NCBI RefSeq assembly: GCF_030403745.1
Contig: NZ_JAQMWP010000014.1
Span: 62,001 to 126,000, forward strand
From: Streptomyces sp. S.PB5
GTDB taxonomy: Bacteria > Actinomycetota > Actinomycetes > Streptomycetales > Streptomycetaceae
Direction: 5' to 3'
Length of the DNA: 64,000 nt
Numbering within the stretch: position 1 is the first letter of the stretch; each line of letters begins with the position of its first letter. Below the pieces are notes generated by a model. The model searched no databases. It saw only the letters and a program-made list of their open reading frames with translations, and had not been told where the DNA came from. Positions 10,870 to 20,612 of the stretch are shown here, piece after piece. The position numbers and the translations under genes were made by a program.

Positions 10870-11224
10870 GGATCGTGACCTCGCGTCATCGTTCGCACAG
10901 GGACGGCTGGTTGGGCGTGTCTATCAGCGCGGATCACGATGCGTCAACGGGGCATGAAAGCCCGTGTGGCCTGCGGAAACGGCATATCCGGCGGATGTGG
11001 AGTGGTCATTGGTCCATACCGGTGAAAGACCCCTGGTGGAGCGTTGGCGGTGACAGGGCGAGGCTGTCGGCCACACTTCACCCGGACGGAGGACGGGGGC
11101 CCGGAACGGATGCACAGAATGTGCGCTATGCGATGAATGTATGGATATTGGCGCCAGAGGCCCGGCGTTCCCTGCGCCGCGCCGGCACAGCGCCTTGCAC
11201 AGCGCGTTCTCGAGGAGGAACTCC
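10870..11224. promoter_or_regulatory. Divergent intergenic region between opp operons B and C
   Basis: 355 bp separates the start codons of two oppositely oriented peptide-receptor genes and must hold both promoters. I see no strong consensus -35/-10 pair and no long inverted repeat. The only clear signal is the GAGGAGGA ribosome site (around 11211-11219) of the downstream lipoprotein. Confidence 0.5.
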
Positions 11225-12865
11225 ATGCGCGGAGCCACGCACGCCAAATGGGCCGCCTGCGCGGCGGCGGTAGCCCTCGCCGCCACGGCCTGTGGCGGTG
11301 GGGACAGCGACAGCGGTGGCGGCGGTGGCGACAGCGGCGCGGTGCTGACCTCCTCCTGGGGCGACCCCCAGAACCCGTTGGAGCCGGCCAACACCAACGA
11401 GGTGCAGGGCGGCAAGGTCCTCGACATGATCTTCCGGTCGCTGAAGAAGTACGACCCGGAGACCGGCAAGGCCGAGGACATGCTCGCCGACAAGATCGAG
11501 ACGACCGACTCCCAGAACTTCACCATCACCGTCAAGGACGGCTGGACCTTCAGCAACGGCGAGAAGGTCACCGCCAAGTCCTTCGTGGACGCCTGGAACT
11601 ACGGCGCGAGCCTGAAGAACAACCAGAAGAACGCGTACTTCTTCGGCTACATCGACGGCTACGACAAGGTCCACCCCGAGGACGGCAGCGCCCAGAGCGC
11701 CCAGACCCTCTCCGGGCTGAAGGTCACCGGCGACCTGACCTTCACCGTCAAGCTCAACCAGAAGTTCTCGACGTTCCCCGAGACCCTCGGCTACCCCGCC
11801 TACGCCCCGCTCCCGCAGGCCTTCTTCACCGACCACGCCGCCTGGGTGGCCAAGCCCATCGGCAACGGCCCGTACACGATCGACTCGTACACCAAGGGCT
11901 CCCAGATGACCCTGAAGAAGTGGGCGGACTACCCCGGTGACGACGCGGCGGCCAACGGCGGGGTGACCCTCAAGGTCTACACCGACAACAACACCGCCTA
12001 CACCGACCTCATGGCCGGCAACCTCGACCTCGTCGACGACGTCCCCGCCGCCCAGCTCAAGAACGTCCAGAGCGACCTCGGCGACCGGTACATCAACACC
12101 CCGGCCGGCATCATCCAGACCCTCGCCTTCCCGTTCTACGACAAGAACTGGAGCAAGGCCGGGATGGAGAAGGTCCGCACCGGCCTCTCCCGCGCGATCG
12201 ACCGCGAGCAGATCACCGAGACGATCTTCCAGAAGACCCGCACCCCCGCCACCGACTGGACCTCCCCGGTCCTCGGCGAGGAGGGCGGCTTCAAGGAAGG
12301 CCTGTGCGGGGACGCCTGCGAGTACGACCCCGCCGCGGCGAAGAAGCTCATCGAGGAGGGCGGCGGCCTTCCCGGCGGCGGGATCAAGATCACGTACAAC
12401 GCGGACACCGGCTCCCACAAGCTGTGGGTCGACGCGGTCTGCAACTCCATCAACAACGCGCTCGACAACGACAAGGCCTGCGTCGGCAACCCCGTCGGCA
12501 CCTTCGCCGACTACCGCACCCAGATCACCGACCAGAAGATGTCGGGCCCGTTCCGCGCCGGCTGGCAGATGGACTACCCGCTCATCCAGAACTTCCTCCA
12601 GCCGCTCTACTACACCAACGCCTCCTCCAACGACGGCAAGTGGTCCAACAAGGACTTCGACAAGCTCGTCGACGAGGCCAACGCCGAGACCGACACCGCG
12701 GCGGCCGTGAAGAAGTTCCAGGACGCCGAGGAGGTCCTGCGGGACGAGATGGGTGCCATCCCGCTCTGGTACCAGAACGGCAGCGCGGGCTACTCGGAGC
12801 GGCTCTCCGACGTCAAGCTCAACCCGTTCAGCGTCCCCGTCTACAACGAGATCAAGGTCGGCTGA
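11225..12865 (+). CDS. Peptide-binding lipoprotein, operon C
   Basis: A 546-residue SBP_bac_5 receptor. The signal peptide ends in a clear lipobox (LAATAC, lipidated Cys near residue 21), followed by a Gly/Ser/Asp linker and the two-lobed binding domain. The region GKVLDMIFRSLKKYDPETG matches the family's N-terminal strand and helix. The ATG at 11225 has a GAGGAGGA site 6-8 nt upstream. It is the first gene of operon C, delivering peptides to the 12873/13789 permeases. The BldKB lipoprotein of S. coelicolor belongs to this family, but orthology to bldK is not established here. Confidence 0.94.
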   Translation: MRGATHAKWAACAAAVALAATACGGGDSDSGGGGGDSGAVLTSSWGDPQNPLEPANTNEVQGGKVLDMIFRSLKKYDPETGKAEDMLADKIETTDSQNFTITVKDGWTFSNGEKVTAKSFVDAWNYGASLKNNQKNAYFFGYIDGYDKVHPEDGSAQSAQTLSGLKVTGDLTFTVKLNQKFSTFPETLGYPAYAPLPQAFFTDHAAWVAKPIGNGPYTIDSYTKGSQMTLKKWADYPGDDAAANGGVTLKVYTDNNTAYTDLMAGNLDLVDDVPAAQLKNVQSDLGDRYINTPAGIIQTLAFPFYDKNWSKAGMEKVRTGLSRAIDREQITETIFQKTRTPATDWTSPVLGEEGGFKEGLCGDACEYDPAAAKKLIEEGGGLPGGGIKITYNADTGSHKLWVDAVCNSINNALDNDKACVGNPVGTFADYRTQITDQKMSGPFRAGWQMDYPLIQNFLQPLYYTNASSNDGKWSNKDFDKLVDEANAETDTAAAVKKFQDAEEVLRDEMGAIPLWYQNGSAGYSERLSDVKLNPFSVPVYNEIKVG

Positions 12866-12872
12866 GCCTGCC

Positions 12873-13796
12873 ATGGGACGCTATGTCGTCCGGCGTCTGC
12901 TCCAGATGATCCCGGTGTTCATCGGCGCCACCCTCCTCATCTTCCTCATGGTCAACGTCATGGGCGACCCCATCGCGGGCCTGTGCGGCGACCGGCAGTG
13001 CGACCCCGCCACGGCCGCCCAGCTGAAGAAGGAGTTCGGCCTCGATAAACCGGTCTGGCAGCAGTACCTGACCTACATGGGGAACGTCTTCACCGGCGAC
13101 TTCGGCACCGCGTTCAACGGGCAGAAGGTCACCGAGCTGATGTCGACGGCGTTCCCCGTGACGATCCGCCTGACGATCGTCGCGATCCTCTTCGAGATCG
13201 TCATCGGCATCACGCTGGGTGTGGTGACGGGCCTGCGCCGCGGCCGGCCCGTCGACACCACCGTCCTGATGTTCACGCTGGTCGTCATCTCGGTCCCGAC
13301 GTTCGTCACGGGCCTGCTGCTCCAGCTGCTGCTGGGCGTGGAGTGGGGCTGGATCAAGCCGTCGGTGTCCGCGGACGCCACCTTCGACGAACTGATCGTG
13401 CCGGGCCTGGTCCTCGCCTCGGTGTCGCTCGCGTACGTGACCCGCCTGACCCGTACCTCGATCGCGGAGAACAGCCGGAGCGACTACGTCCGTACGGCGG
13501 TGGCGAAGGGCCTGCCGAGGAGAAGGGTCATCACCCGCCACCTCCTGAGGAACTCCCTGATCCCGGTCGTCACCTTCATCGGCACGGACGTCGGCGCGTT
13601 GATGGGCGGCGCGATCGTGACGGAGCGGATCTTCAACATCCACGGCGTCGGCTACCAGCTCTACCAGGGGATTCTGCGGCAGAACACCCAGACGGTCGTC
13701 GGCTTCGTGACGGTCCTGGTCCTGGTCTTCCTGGTCGCCAACCTGCTGGTCGACCTCCTGTACGCCGTACTCGACCCGAGGATCCGCTATGCCTGA
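12873..13796 (+). CDS. Oligopeptide ABC transporter permease, OppB type, operon C
   Basis: A 307-residue DppB-type permease. It opens MGRYVVRRLLQMIPVF with a first helix to residue 30, then the extracytoplasmic segment (KKEFGLDKPVWQQYLTY), five further helices and the EAA loop (YVRTAVAKGLPRRRV). Its last 220 residues are close to the operon A permease at the window start, including identical end residues LDPRIRYA. The ATG begins 7 nt after the lipoprotein stop, and the end overlaps the next gene by 8 nt. Confidence 0.95.
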   Translation: MGRYVVRRLLQMIPVFIGATLLIFLMVNVMGDPIAGLCGDRQCDPATAAQLKKEFGLDKPVWQQYLTYMGNVFTGDFGTAFNGQKVTELMSTAFPVTIRLTIVAILFEIVIGITLGVVTGLRRGRPVDTTVLMFTLVVISVPTFVTGLLLQLLLGVEWGWIKPSVSADATFDELIVPGLVLASVSLAYVTRLTRTSIAENSRSDYVRTAVAKGLPRRRVITRHLLRNSLIPVVTFIGTDVGALMGGAIVTERIFNIHGVGYQLYQGILRQNTQTVVGFVTVLVLVFLVANLLVDLLYAVLDPRIRYA

Positions 13797-14769
13797 GCAG
13801 CAGCCTCACGACGACGGAGCGATCGCGGCGACCGGGATGGGCGGCGCGATGGACCTGGCGACGAGCGAGGGCGAGACCCTGGAACGGACCCCGGGCGGCC
13901 CGCACGGCACAGGCCCCGCGGGCAGACCGCGCTCGCTCTGGTCGGACGCGTGGCACGACCTGCGCCGCAACCCGGTCTTCATCATCTCCGGCCTGGTGAT
14001 CCTCTTCTTGGTCGTGATCTCGCTCTGGCCGTCCCTGATCGCCTCCGGCAACCCCCTCAAGTGCGACCTGTCCAAGGCCCAGGAGGGCTCCCAGCCGGGC
14101 CATCCCTTCGGCTACGACGGTCAGGGCTGCGACGTCTACACGCGCACGGTGTACGGCGCCCGTACGTCGGTGACGGTCGGCGTCTGCGCCACGCTGGGGG
14201 TGGCGGTCCTGGGCTCGGTCCTGGGCGGCCTGGCCGGCTTCTTCGGCGGCTTCTGGGACTCGATCCTGTCCCGCATCACGGACGTCTTCTTCGCGATCCC
14301 GGTGGTCCTGGGCGGCCTGGTCCTGCTCTCGGTGGTCACCAGCAACACGGTCTGGCCGGTGATCGGCTTCATGGTGCTGCTGGGCTGGCCGCAGATCTCC
14401 CGCATCGCGAGGGGCTCGGTCATCACGGCGAAGCAGAACGACTACGTCCAGGCGGCGAAGGCGCTCGGCGCCTCGAACTCCCGTCAGCTGCTGCGCCACA
14501 TCGCCCCGAACGCGGTGGCCCCGGTGATCGTGGTGGCCACGATCGCCCTGGGCACCTACATCTCCCTGGAAGCGACGCTCTCCTACCTGGGCGTCGGCCT
14601 GAAGCCCCCGACGGTCAGCTGGGGCATCGACATCTCCGCCGCCTCCGCCTACATCCGCAACGCCCCCCACATGCTCCTCTGGCCCGCCGGCGCCCTCGCC
14701 GTCACGGTCCTCGCGTTCATCATGCTCGGCGACGCGGTACGCGACGCCCTCGACCCGAAGCTGAGGTGA
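13789..14769 (+). CDS. Oligopeptide ABC transporter permease, OppC type, operon C
   Basis: A 326-residue DppC-type permease with a 60-residue cytoplasmic N-terminus, a first helix (VFIISGLVILFLVVISLWPSL), a short external loop, a five-helix domain and the EAA loop (YVQAAKALGAS), ending DALDPKLR. The 8-nt overlap with the upstream permease is identical in sequence to that of operon A. Directly after the stop a second, decayed copy of its 3' end appears (14774-14989). Confidence 0.95.
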   Translation: MPEQQPHDDGAIAATGMGGAMDLATSEGETLERTPGGPHGTGPAGRPRSLWSDAWHDLRRNPVFIISGLVILFLVVISLWPSLIASGNPLKCDLSKAQEGSQPGHPFGYDGQGCDVYTRTVYGARTSVTVGVCATLGVAVLGSVLGGLAGFFGGFWDSILSRITDVFFAIPVVLGGLVLLSVVTSNTVWPVIGFMVLLGWPQISRIARGSVITAKQNDYVQAAKALGASNSRQLLRHIAPNAVAPVIVVATIALGTYISLEATLSYLGVGLKPPTVSWGIDISAASAYIRNAPHMLLWPAGALAVTVLAFIMLGDAVRDALDPKLR

Positions 14770-14773
14770 CGGC

Positions 14774-14989
14774 GTGGTGACGCTGGGAAGCGTGTGGCGC
14801 GCGGAGGCGGCTGCGGGCCCGAGCGGCATGGGAGCGCCGGGAGTTTCGGCGGCCGGCGCGAGAAGAGGGTGCGCGCCGCGTGCTCTGCCGTACCGCCCGG
14901 GCCGTTCCGTCGCCCGGGCGGTCACCGTATCGGCGTTCGCCGTCCGCGAGGACCTCGTACGCGACGCCCCCGACCCGAAGCCGAGGTGA
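14774..14989 (+). CDS. 71-residue ORF ending in a decayed copy of the permease C-terminus
   Basis: This open frame sits between the second permease and the OppD gene of operon C. Its last 23 residues (AVTVSAFAVREDLVRDAPDPKPR region) are mostly identical to the permease end, and it is flanked on both sides by the same GAGGTGACGGCGTG stop/ribosome-site/start string. It looks like a partial tandem duplication of the permease 3' end, kept open and with coupling signals intact. The first 45 residues match nothing I recognise. It may be a relic or an expressed small protein; compare the structure at the same junction of operon B. Confidence 0.35.
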   Translation: MVTLGSVWRAEAAAGPSGMGAPGVSAAGARRGCAPRALPYRPGRSVARAVTVSAFAVREDLVRDAPDPKPR

Positions 14990-14993
14990 CGGC

Positions 14994-15968
14994 GTGCTGC
15001 TCGAAGTGCGGGATCTGCATGTGGAGTTCAAGACGCGGGACGGGGTCGCCAAGGCGGTCAACGGGGTCGACTACTCGGTGGACGCGGGGGAGACGCTCGC
15101 CGTGCTCGGGGAGTCCGGGTCCGGGAAGTCCGTGACCGCGCAGGCGATCATGGGGATTCTCGACATGCCGCCGGGCCGGATCGCGGGCGGGGAGATCCTG
15201 TTCCAGGGCAAGGATCTGCTGAAGCTCAAGGAGGAGGAGCGGCGGAAGGTCCGTGGCGCCGAGATGGCGATGATCTTCCAGGACGCGCTGTCGTCGCTCA
15301 ATCCCGTGATCTCCGTGGGGGACCAGCTCGGGGAGATGTTCGTCGTCCACCGGGGGATGTCGAGGAAGGACGCGCGGGCGAAGGCCGTCGAGCTCATGGA
15401 CCGGGTGCGGATCCCGGCGGCCAAGGAGCGGGTGAAGCAGTATCCGCACCAGTTCTCCGGCGGTATGCGCCAGCGCATCATGATCGCGATGGCGCTGGCC
15501 CTGGAGCCCGCCCTGATCATCGCCGACGAACCGACGACCGCCCTCGACGTCACCGTCCAGGCCCAGGTCATGGAGCTGCTCGCGGAGTTGCAGCGCGAGT
15601 ACAACATGGGCCTCATCCTCATCACCCACGACCTCGGCGTGGTCGCGGACGTGGCGGACAAGATCGCGGTGATGTACGCGGGCCGGATCGTCGAGTCGGC
15701 GCCCGTGCACGACATCTACAAGGCGCCGGCCCACCCGTACACGCGCGGGCTCCTCGACTCGATCCCCCGTCTTGATCAGAAGGGGCAGGAGCTGTACGCG
15801 ATCAAGGGACTGCCGCCCAACTTGATGAACATCCCGCCGGGTTGCGCGTTCAACCCCCGCTGCCCGATGGCCCAGGACGTGTGCAGAACGGACGTACCCC
15901 CGCTGTACGAGGTGTCGGAGGACCGGACGAGTGCCTGTCACTTCTGGAGGGAGTGCCTCAATGGCTGA
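14994..15968 (+). CDS. Oligopeptide ABC transporter ATP-binding protein, OppD type, operon C
   Basis: A 324-residue ATPase very close to the operon A protein at 1641. It has Walker A (GESGSGKS), signature (FSGGMRQR), Walker B (LIIADEPTTALD), H-loop and the GCAFNPRCPMAQDVC cluster. The GTG start at 14994 is placed 5 nt after a GAGGTGAC site, so the protein begins at VLLEVRDLHVEF. Codon use shifts visibly inside the gene, with more G-ending codons in the first third. It overlaps the OppF gene by 8 nt. Confidence 0.94.
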   Translation: MLLEVRDLHVEFKTRDGVAKAVNGVDYSVDAGETLAVLGESGSGKSVTAQAIMGILDMPPGRIAGGEILFQGKDLLKLKEEERRKVRGAEMAMIFQDALSSLNPVISVGDQLGEMFVVHRGMSRKDARAKAVELMDRVRIPAAKERVKQYPHQFSGGMRQRIMIAMALALEPALIIADEPTTALDVTVQAQVMELLAELQREYNMGLILITHDLGVVADVADKIAVMYAGRIVESAPVHDIYKAPAHPYTRGLLDSIPRLDQKGQELYAIKGLPPNLMNIPPGCAFNPRCPMAQDVCRTDVPPLYEVSEDRTSACHFWRECLNG

Positions 15969-17013
15969 CTCAACGGTTGAGCCGATCCTGGAAGTGACCG
16001 GACTGGTCAAGCACTATCCGTTGACCCAGGGCATTCTGTTCAAGAAGCAGGTCGGTGCCGTCAAGGCCGTTGATGGTGTGGACTTCACGCTCAACAGTGG
16101 AGAGACCCTCGGCATCGTCGGGGAGTCCGGCTGCGGCAAATCAACTGTTGCCAAGATGCTGGTCAATCTTGAGCAGCCGACGTCCGGGTCGATCAAGTAC
16201 AAGGGCGAGGACATCACCAAGCTCTCCGGCAAGGCCCTCAAGTCGGTCCGCCGCAACATCCAGATGGTCTTCCAGGACCCGTACACCTCCCTCAACCCCC
16301 GTATGACGGTGGGCGACATCATCGGGGAGCCGTACGAGATCCACCCCGAGGTGGCCCCGAAGGGCGACCGGAGGAAGAAGGTCCAGGACCTCCTGGACGT
16401 GGTCGGCCTCAACCCGGAGTACATCAACCGCTACCCCCACCAGTTCTCCGGCGGCCAGCGCCAACGCATCGGCATCGCAAGGGGCTTGGCCCTCCGCCCT
16501 GAGGTGATCGTCGCCGACGAACCGGTATCGGCCCTCGACGTCTCGGTCCAGGCCCAGGTCATCAACCTGATGGACCGCCTCCAGAACGAGTTCGACCTCT
16601 CCTACGTCTTCATCGCCCACGACCTGTCGATCGTCCGTCACATCTCGGACCGGGTCGGCGTCATGTACCTGGGCCGCATCGTGGAGATCGGCAGGGACGC
16701 GGAGATCTACGACCACCCCACGCACCCCTACACCCAGGCCCTGCTCTCCGCGGTCCCGGTCCCCGACCCGGAGGCCCGGGAGCACAGGGAACGCATCATC
16801 CTCAGCGGAGACGTCCCCTCCCCGACCAACATCCCCTCCGGCTGCCGCTTCCGCACCCGCTGCTGGAAGGCCCAGGAACGCTGCGCCCTGGAGATCCCGG
16901 CCCTGGCGGTCCCGAGCGAGTTCCGCCTGCTGCCGGGCCCGGCGGCCCATGACTCGGCGTGCCATTTCGCGGAGGAGAAGCAGGTGGTGCCACCGGAGGT
17001 GAGAGGGGACTGA
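15961..17013 (+). CDS. Oligopeptide ABC transporter ATP-binding protein, OppF type, operon C
   Basis: A 350-residue ATPase paralogous to the one at 2689. It shows Walker A (GESGCGKST), signature (FSGGQRQR), Walker B ([12 protein letters not shown]), H-loop (IAHDLS) and the C-terminal [13 protein letters not shown] cluster. The ATG overlaps the preceding stop. The first 60 codons use some A/T-ending codons uncommon in the rest of the gene. It is the last gene of operon C and converges on a peptidase gene across a shared terminator. Confidence 0.95.
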   Translation: MADSTVEPILEVTGLVKHYPLTQGILFKKQVGAVKAVDGVDFTLNSGETLGIVGESGCGKSTVAKMLVNLEQPTSGSIKYKGEDITKLSGKALKSVRRNIQMVFQDPYTSLNPRMTVGDIIGEPYEIHPEVAPKGDRRKKVQDLLDVVGLNPEYINRYPHQFSGGQRQRIGIARGLALRPEVIVADEPVSALDVSVQAQVINLMDRLQNEFDLSYVFIAHDLSIVRHISDRVGVMYLGRIVEIGRDAEIYDHPTHPYTQALLSAVPVPDPEAREHRERIILSGDVPSPTNIPSGCRFRTRCWKAQERCALEIPALAVPSEFRLLPGPAAHDSACHFAEEKQVVPPEVRGD

Positions 17014-17177
17014 CCCCGGCCCCTGGCCACCGGACCCGGTCACATCGGCCGCGACCGGGGCACGACAAAACCCTGCAAAAGCCCACCAACTGCGTTAACA
17101 CGCAGGCAACTCAGCTGACCCGATCCCGATATACGGACGCGTCAGTCTAAAGAACGTACGGCCGTGCGGGTGCCGTA

Positions 17178-17213
17178 AACGGACCGGGGTGCGCCATGTC
17201 ACCCCGGTCCGTT
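17178..17213. terminator. Bidirectional terminator between opp operon C and the peptidase gene
   Basis: A perfect 14-bp stem (17178-17191 with 17200-17213) and 8-nt loop between convergent genes; it can serve both directions. Confidence 0.85.
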
Positions 17214-17228
17214 GCTTTGTCCGGACGG

Positions 17229-19346
17229 TTACGACAGCCCCAGCGACCGCTTCAGGAAGTCGACCTGGAGCAGCAGCAGGTTCTCCGCGACCTGCTCCTG
17301 CGGAGTCATGTGCGTGACCCCCGACAGCGGCAGCACCTCGTGCGGGCGGCCCGCCGACAGCAGGGCCGAGGAGAGTCGCAGCGCATGGGCCACGACCACG
17401 TTGTCGTCCGCCAGGCCGTGCACGATCATCAGCGGCCGATGGGGTTCCGCGGGCGCGGACAGCCCCTCGTCCGTCACCAGCGAGCTCTTCGCGTACGACT
17501 CCGGCGACGCCGCCGGATCGCCCAGGTACCGCTCCGTGTAGTGCGTGTCGTACAGCCGCCAGTCCGTCACCGGCGCACCCGCGATCCCCGCGTGGAAGAC
17601 GTCGGGGCGCCGCAGCACCGCGAGCCCGGCCAGCCAGCCGCCGTACGACCAGCCCCGGATCGCCACCCGCGACAGGTCCAGCGGATGCGACTTCGCGAGG
17701 GCCTGCAGGGCCTCGACCTGGTCGTCCAGGGAGACCGTGAGGTCGTGGTGGATCGCCTTCTCCCAGGCCGGCGAGCGCCCCGGCGTACCGCGTCCGTCGG
17801 CGACGACCACCGCGAACCCCTGGTCGGCGAACCACTGCGAGGTGAGGTGGGCGTTGTGGGCGGCCAGGACGCGCGGGCCATGTGGTCCCCCGTAGGGATC
17901 CATCAAAACCGGCAACGGGGTCGCACCGTCGTGATCTTGAGGCAGAAGCACGGCGCACGGGATCCGCCGTGCGCCCCCTTCGGTGAGGATCACGCGCGGG
18001 GACATACCGGGATCTTCGGCGTACGAGGTGATGGTCGCCGCCGTCTTGCCGTCCCGCAGCACCCGCGCCCGGGACCCCGCCTGCCCCGGTGTCGCGGACA
18101 CCAGGACGGTGACGTCCCCGGCGCGCACCGCCGTGTGCACACCCGGCTCCAAGGACACGCGTTCGGTGCCGAGTTCGTTCACCCGGTACACGTGCACCTC
18201 GCCGATCTCCGGGTCCGCCGCGCCCTCACCGGCCGACCCCGACACGAGGATGTCGTCGTCGGAGACGTCCAGTACCGCGCGGACGTGCAACTTCGTTCCC
18301 GTCAGCGGGCGTTCGCCGACCGTGAGGACGCGCGCGCCCCCCTCGTCCGCGATCCGGACGAGCTGCCCGGAAGGGCTCCAGCAAGGCACTCCCGGGAAAA
18401 GATCAAGCCAAATTGGATCTTCGTCGGCATGCACCATCCGGGTCGTCCCCGAGGCCGGATCCACGGCCAGGAACAGCTGACTGCGCTGGTCCCGCGCCTG
18501 CACCAGCAACAGCGGAGCACCCGCCGCTGACCAGTGCACATGCGCCAGATACGGATAACGGGCCCGGTCCCAGGAGACCTCCGTGCGCGCCCCGTCGAGG
18601 CCGATCACGAAGAGCTGTACCTCCGCGTTCGCCGTCCCGGCCGCCGGGTACGCGACGTGCTGTGGATCACTCTCGGGACGGGCCGGATCGGAGATCCACC
18701 AGCGCCGCACCGGCGTGTCGTCCACGCGCGCGACCAGCAGCCGGTCCGACTCCGGCGACCACCAGAAGCCCCGCGTCCGGCCCATCTCCTCGGCCGCGAT
18801 GAACTCCGCGAGCCCGTAGGTGACTTGATCCGACTCCGGCTCGGCCAGCGCCCGGTCGTCCCCGCCCTCGACGCCGGTGACCCGCAGGGCGCCCTGGGCG
18901 ACGTACGCGACGAAGCGGCCGTCGGGGGAAGGGCGCGGGTCGATCACCGGTCCCGGGGAGGGCAGTTCACGTGCCGTGCCGGCCCGCAGCTCGGCCGCGA
19001 AAAGCCGCCCTGACAAGGCGAAAGAGGCCAACTCGACGGCGGAGTCGGTGGCGTAGCCGACGATGCCGGCGCCGCCCTCACGGCTGCGCTCGCGCCGTGC
19101 CCTCTCCTGCGGCGACAGGTGCTCCTCGGCACCGCCCAGGAGGGCGCGCGGGTCGGCCGCCACGCGCTCCCCGCCGTCCGCGGGGTCGAGCACCCACAGT
19201 GAACTCGCCCGGTCCGTACCGGAGGACGAGCGCAGGAACACGACACGGGAACCATCGGGAGCCACCGTGAACGCGCGCGGCGCGCCGAGCGTGAACCGCT
19301 GGGTCCGGGCGTGCCGGCGGGGGAAGGAGTCGGAGGTCGTCGTCAT
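17229..19346 (-). CDS. Prolyl oligopeptidase / dipeptidyl-peptidase IV-like S9 peptidase
   Basis: A 705-residue serine peptidase with an N-terminal beta-propeller (about residues 30-440, repeated W/Y-S-P-D-G blades) and a C-terminal alpha/beta-hydrolase domain. The nucleophile motif is GWSYGG (Ser567), with an acid (DDNVV) and a His (GVTHMT) near the end. No signal peptide is seen, so it probably acts in the cytoplasm, cutting short peptides after Pro or Ala. Its position next to peptide importers makes degradation of imported peptides a natural role, by inference. ATG 19346 was chosen because the upstream extension is not family-like. Confidence 0.9.
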   Translation of the reverse strand: MTTTSDSFPRRHARTQRFTLGAPRAFTVAPDGSRVVFLRSSSGTDRASSLWVLDPADGGERVAADPRALLGGAEEHLSPQERARRERSREGGAGIVGYATDSAVELASFALSGRLFAAELRAGTARELPSPGPVIDPRPSPDGRFVAYVAQGALRVTGVEGGDDRALAEPESDQVTYGLAEFIAAEEMGRTRGFWWSPESDRLLVARVDDTPVRRWWISDPARPESDPQHVAYPAAGTANAEVQLFVIGLDGARTEVSWDRARYPYLAHVHWSAAGAPLLLVQARDQRSQLFLAVDPASGTTRMVHADEDPIWLDLFPGVPCWSPSGQLVRIADEGGARVLTVGERPLTGTKLHVRAVLDVSDDDILVSGSAGEGAADPEIGEVHVYRVNELGTERVSLEPGVHTAVRAGDVTVLVSATPGQAGSRARVLRDGKTAATITSYAEDPGMSPRVILTEGGARRIPCAVLLPQDHDGATPLPVLMDPYGGPHGPRVLAAHNAHLTSQWFADQGFAVVVADGRGTPGRSPAWEKAIHHDLTVSLDDQVEALQALAKSHPLDLSRVAIRGWSYGGWLAGLAVLRRPDVFHAGIAGAPVTDWRLYDTHYTERYLGDPAASPESYAKSSLVTDEGLSAPAEPHRPLMIVHGLADDNVVVAHALRLSSALLSAGRPHEVLPLSGVTHMTPQEQVAENLLLLQVDFLKRSLGLS

Positions 19347-19523
19347 GCTCCGACCATATTGGCCATGCGCCCCCTTGTGCGGCCGTGCGCCGACCGATGC
19401 GCGCGTACGGATAGTTATGATCACTAGCGCATAGTGGGTATGAACCTGCTGGCACCTGTATGGATTTATCTGCCCCCCTGGTCCGACCCCCCGTGTTCTT
19501 GGGATCTTTGGAGGTGAGCCGCC

Positions 19524-19718
19524 GTGGCACTCTCGATTTCGGCGGTGGTGCTGCTGGCGATCATCGTCTTCCTGCTGATCAAGAAGTCAGGGCTGAAGGG
19601 CGGCCATGCGGTCGTCTGCGTCCTGCTCGGCTTCTACCTGGCCTCTTCCACAGTGGCCCCCACGATCAGCGAGCTGACGACCAACATCGCGGGGATGATC
19701 GGCAGCATCAAGTTCTGA
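19524..19718 (+). CDS. 64-residue two-helix membrane protein
   Basis: The GTG start at 19524 follows a GGAGGTGA ribosome site. The peptide is almost entirely hydrophobic, with one helix at residues 3-19 and another around residues 28-48, separated by a basic turn (KKSGLKGGH). It resembles small membrane proteins found in Streptomyces chromosomes and near plasmid transfer/spread genes, but no function is known to me. It lies upstream of mshB with an 18-nt gap and could be co-transcribed. Confidence 0.7.
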   Translation: MALSISAVVLLAIIVFLLIKKSGLKGGHAVVCVLLGFYLASSTVAPTISELTTNIAGMIGSIKF

Positions 19719-19736
19719 CGCCTTTAGGGTGGTCCC

Positions 19737-20612
19737 ATGACGGAACCACCCTCCCGGCGCCTCCTCCTGGTGCACGCGCACCCGGACGACGAGTCGATCA
19801 ACAACGGCGCGACGATGGCTCGCTATGCGGCCGAGGGTGCCCGGGTGACCCTGGTCACCTGCACGCTCGGTGAGCGTGGCGAGGTCATCCCGTCCGAGCT
19901 CCAGCACCTCACCGGCACCGCCCTCGGCGAGTACCGGCTGGGCGAGCTCACCGCCGCGATGCGCGCACTCGGCGTCGGGGACTTCCGTCTGCTCGGCGGT
20001 CCCGGCCGCTACCGGGACTCCGGGATGATGGGCCTCGCCGACAACGACGACCCCGCCTGCTTCTGGCAGGCCGACGTCGACGAGGCGTCCGCTCATCTGG
20101 TGCGGGTGATCCTGGAGGTGCGTCCGCACGTCCTCGTCACCTACGACGACAACGGCGGCTACGGCCACCCCGACCACATCCAGGCCCACCGCGTCGCCAT
20201 GCGCGCCGCCGACCTGGCCGCCGAGGCGGGCTGGACCATCCCCAAGATCTACTGGAACCGCGTTCCGCGCTCGGTCGGCGAGGAGGCCTTCGAGCGGCTC
20301 GCGGAGGTGCTGCCGGGGCTCCCCTTCGACAAGCCGGGCGTCCTGGACGACGTCCCCGGTGTGGTGGACGACGACCGGGTCACCACGGAGATCGACGGCA
20401 CGCAGTACGCCGCAGCCAAGGCCGCCGCGATGGCCGCGCACGCCACCCAGGTCACCGTCGCCGAGCCGTACTTCATCCTCTCCAACGAGCTCGCGCAGCC
20501 CGTTTTCACCACCGAGTACTACGAGTTGGTCCGCGGGGAATCGGTCCGTGGGGAAAGGGCACCCGGAGGCCGCGAGGCCGACCTCTTCGCAGGTGTCGGG
20601 GAGGCGTCATGA
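19737..20612 (+). CDS. mshB: N-acetyl-1-D-myo-inositol-2-amino-2-deoxy-alpha-D-glucopyranoside deacetylase
   Basis: A 291-residue zinc deacetylase of the PIG-L/LmbE family and the second step of mycothiol synthesis, removing acetate from GlcNAc-Ins. The metal-site motif HAHPDDE (His15, Asp18) is near the N-terminus and the second zinc-ligand region ([11 protein letters not shown]) near residues 142-152. Length and motifs match M. tuberculosis MshB (Rv1170), which is likewise followed by a small membrane protein. The ATG at 19737 fits the family start. It overlaps the next gene by 4 nt. Confidence 0.93.
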   Translation: MTEPPSRRLLLVHAHPDDESINNGATMARYAAEGARVTLVTCTLGERGEVIPSELQHLTGTALGEYRLGELTAAMRALGVGDFRLLGGPGRYRDSGMMGLADNDDPACFWQADVDEASAHLVRVILEVRPHVLVTYDDNGGYGHPDHIQAHRVAMRAADLAAEAGWTIPKIYWNRVPRSVGEEAFERLAEVLPGLPFDKPGVLDDVPGVVDDDRVTTEIDGTQYAAAKAAAMAAHATQVTVAEPYFILSNELAQPVFTTEYYELVRGESVRGERAPGGREADLFAGVGEAS

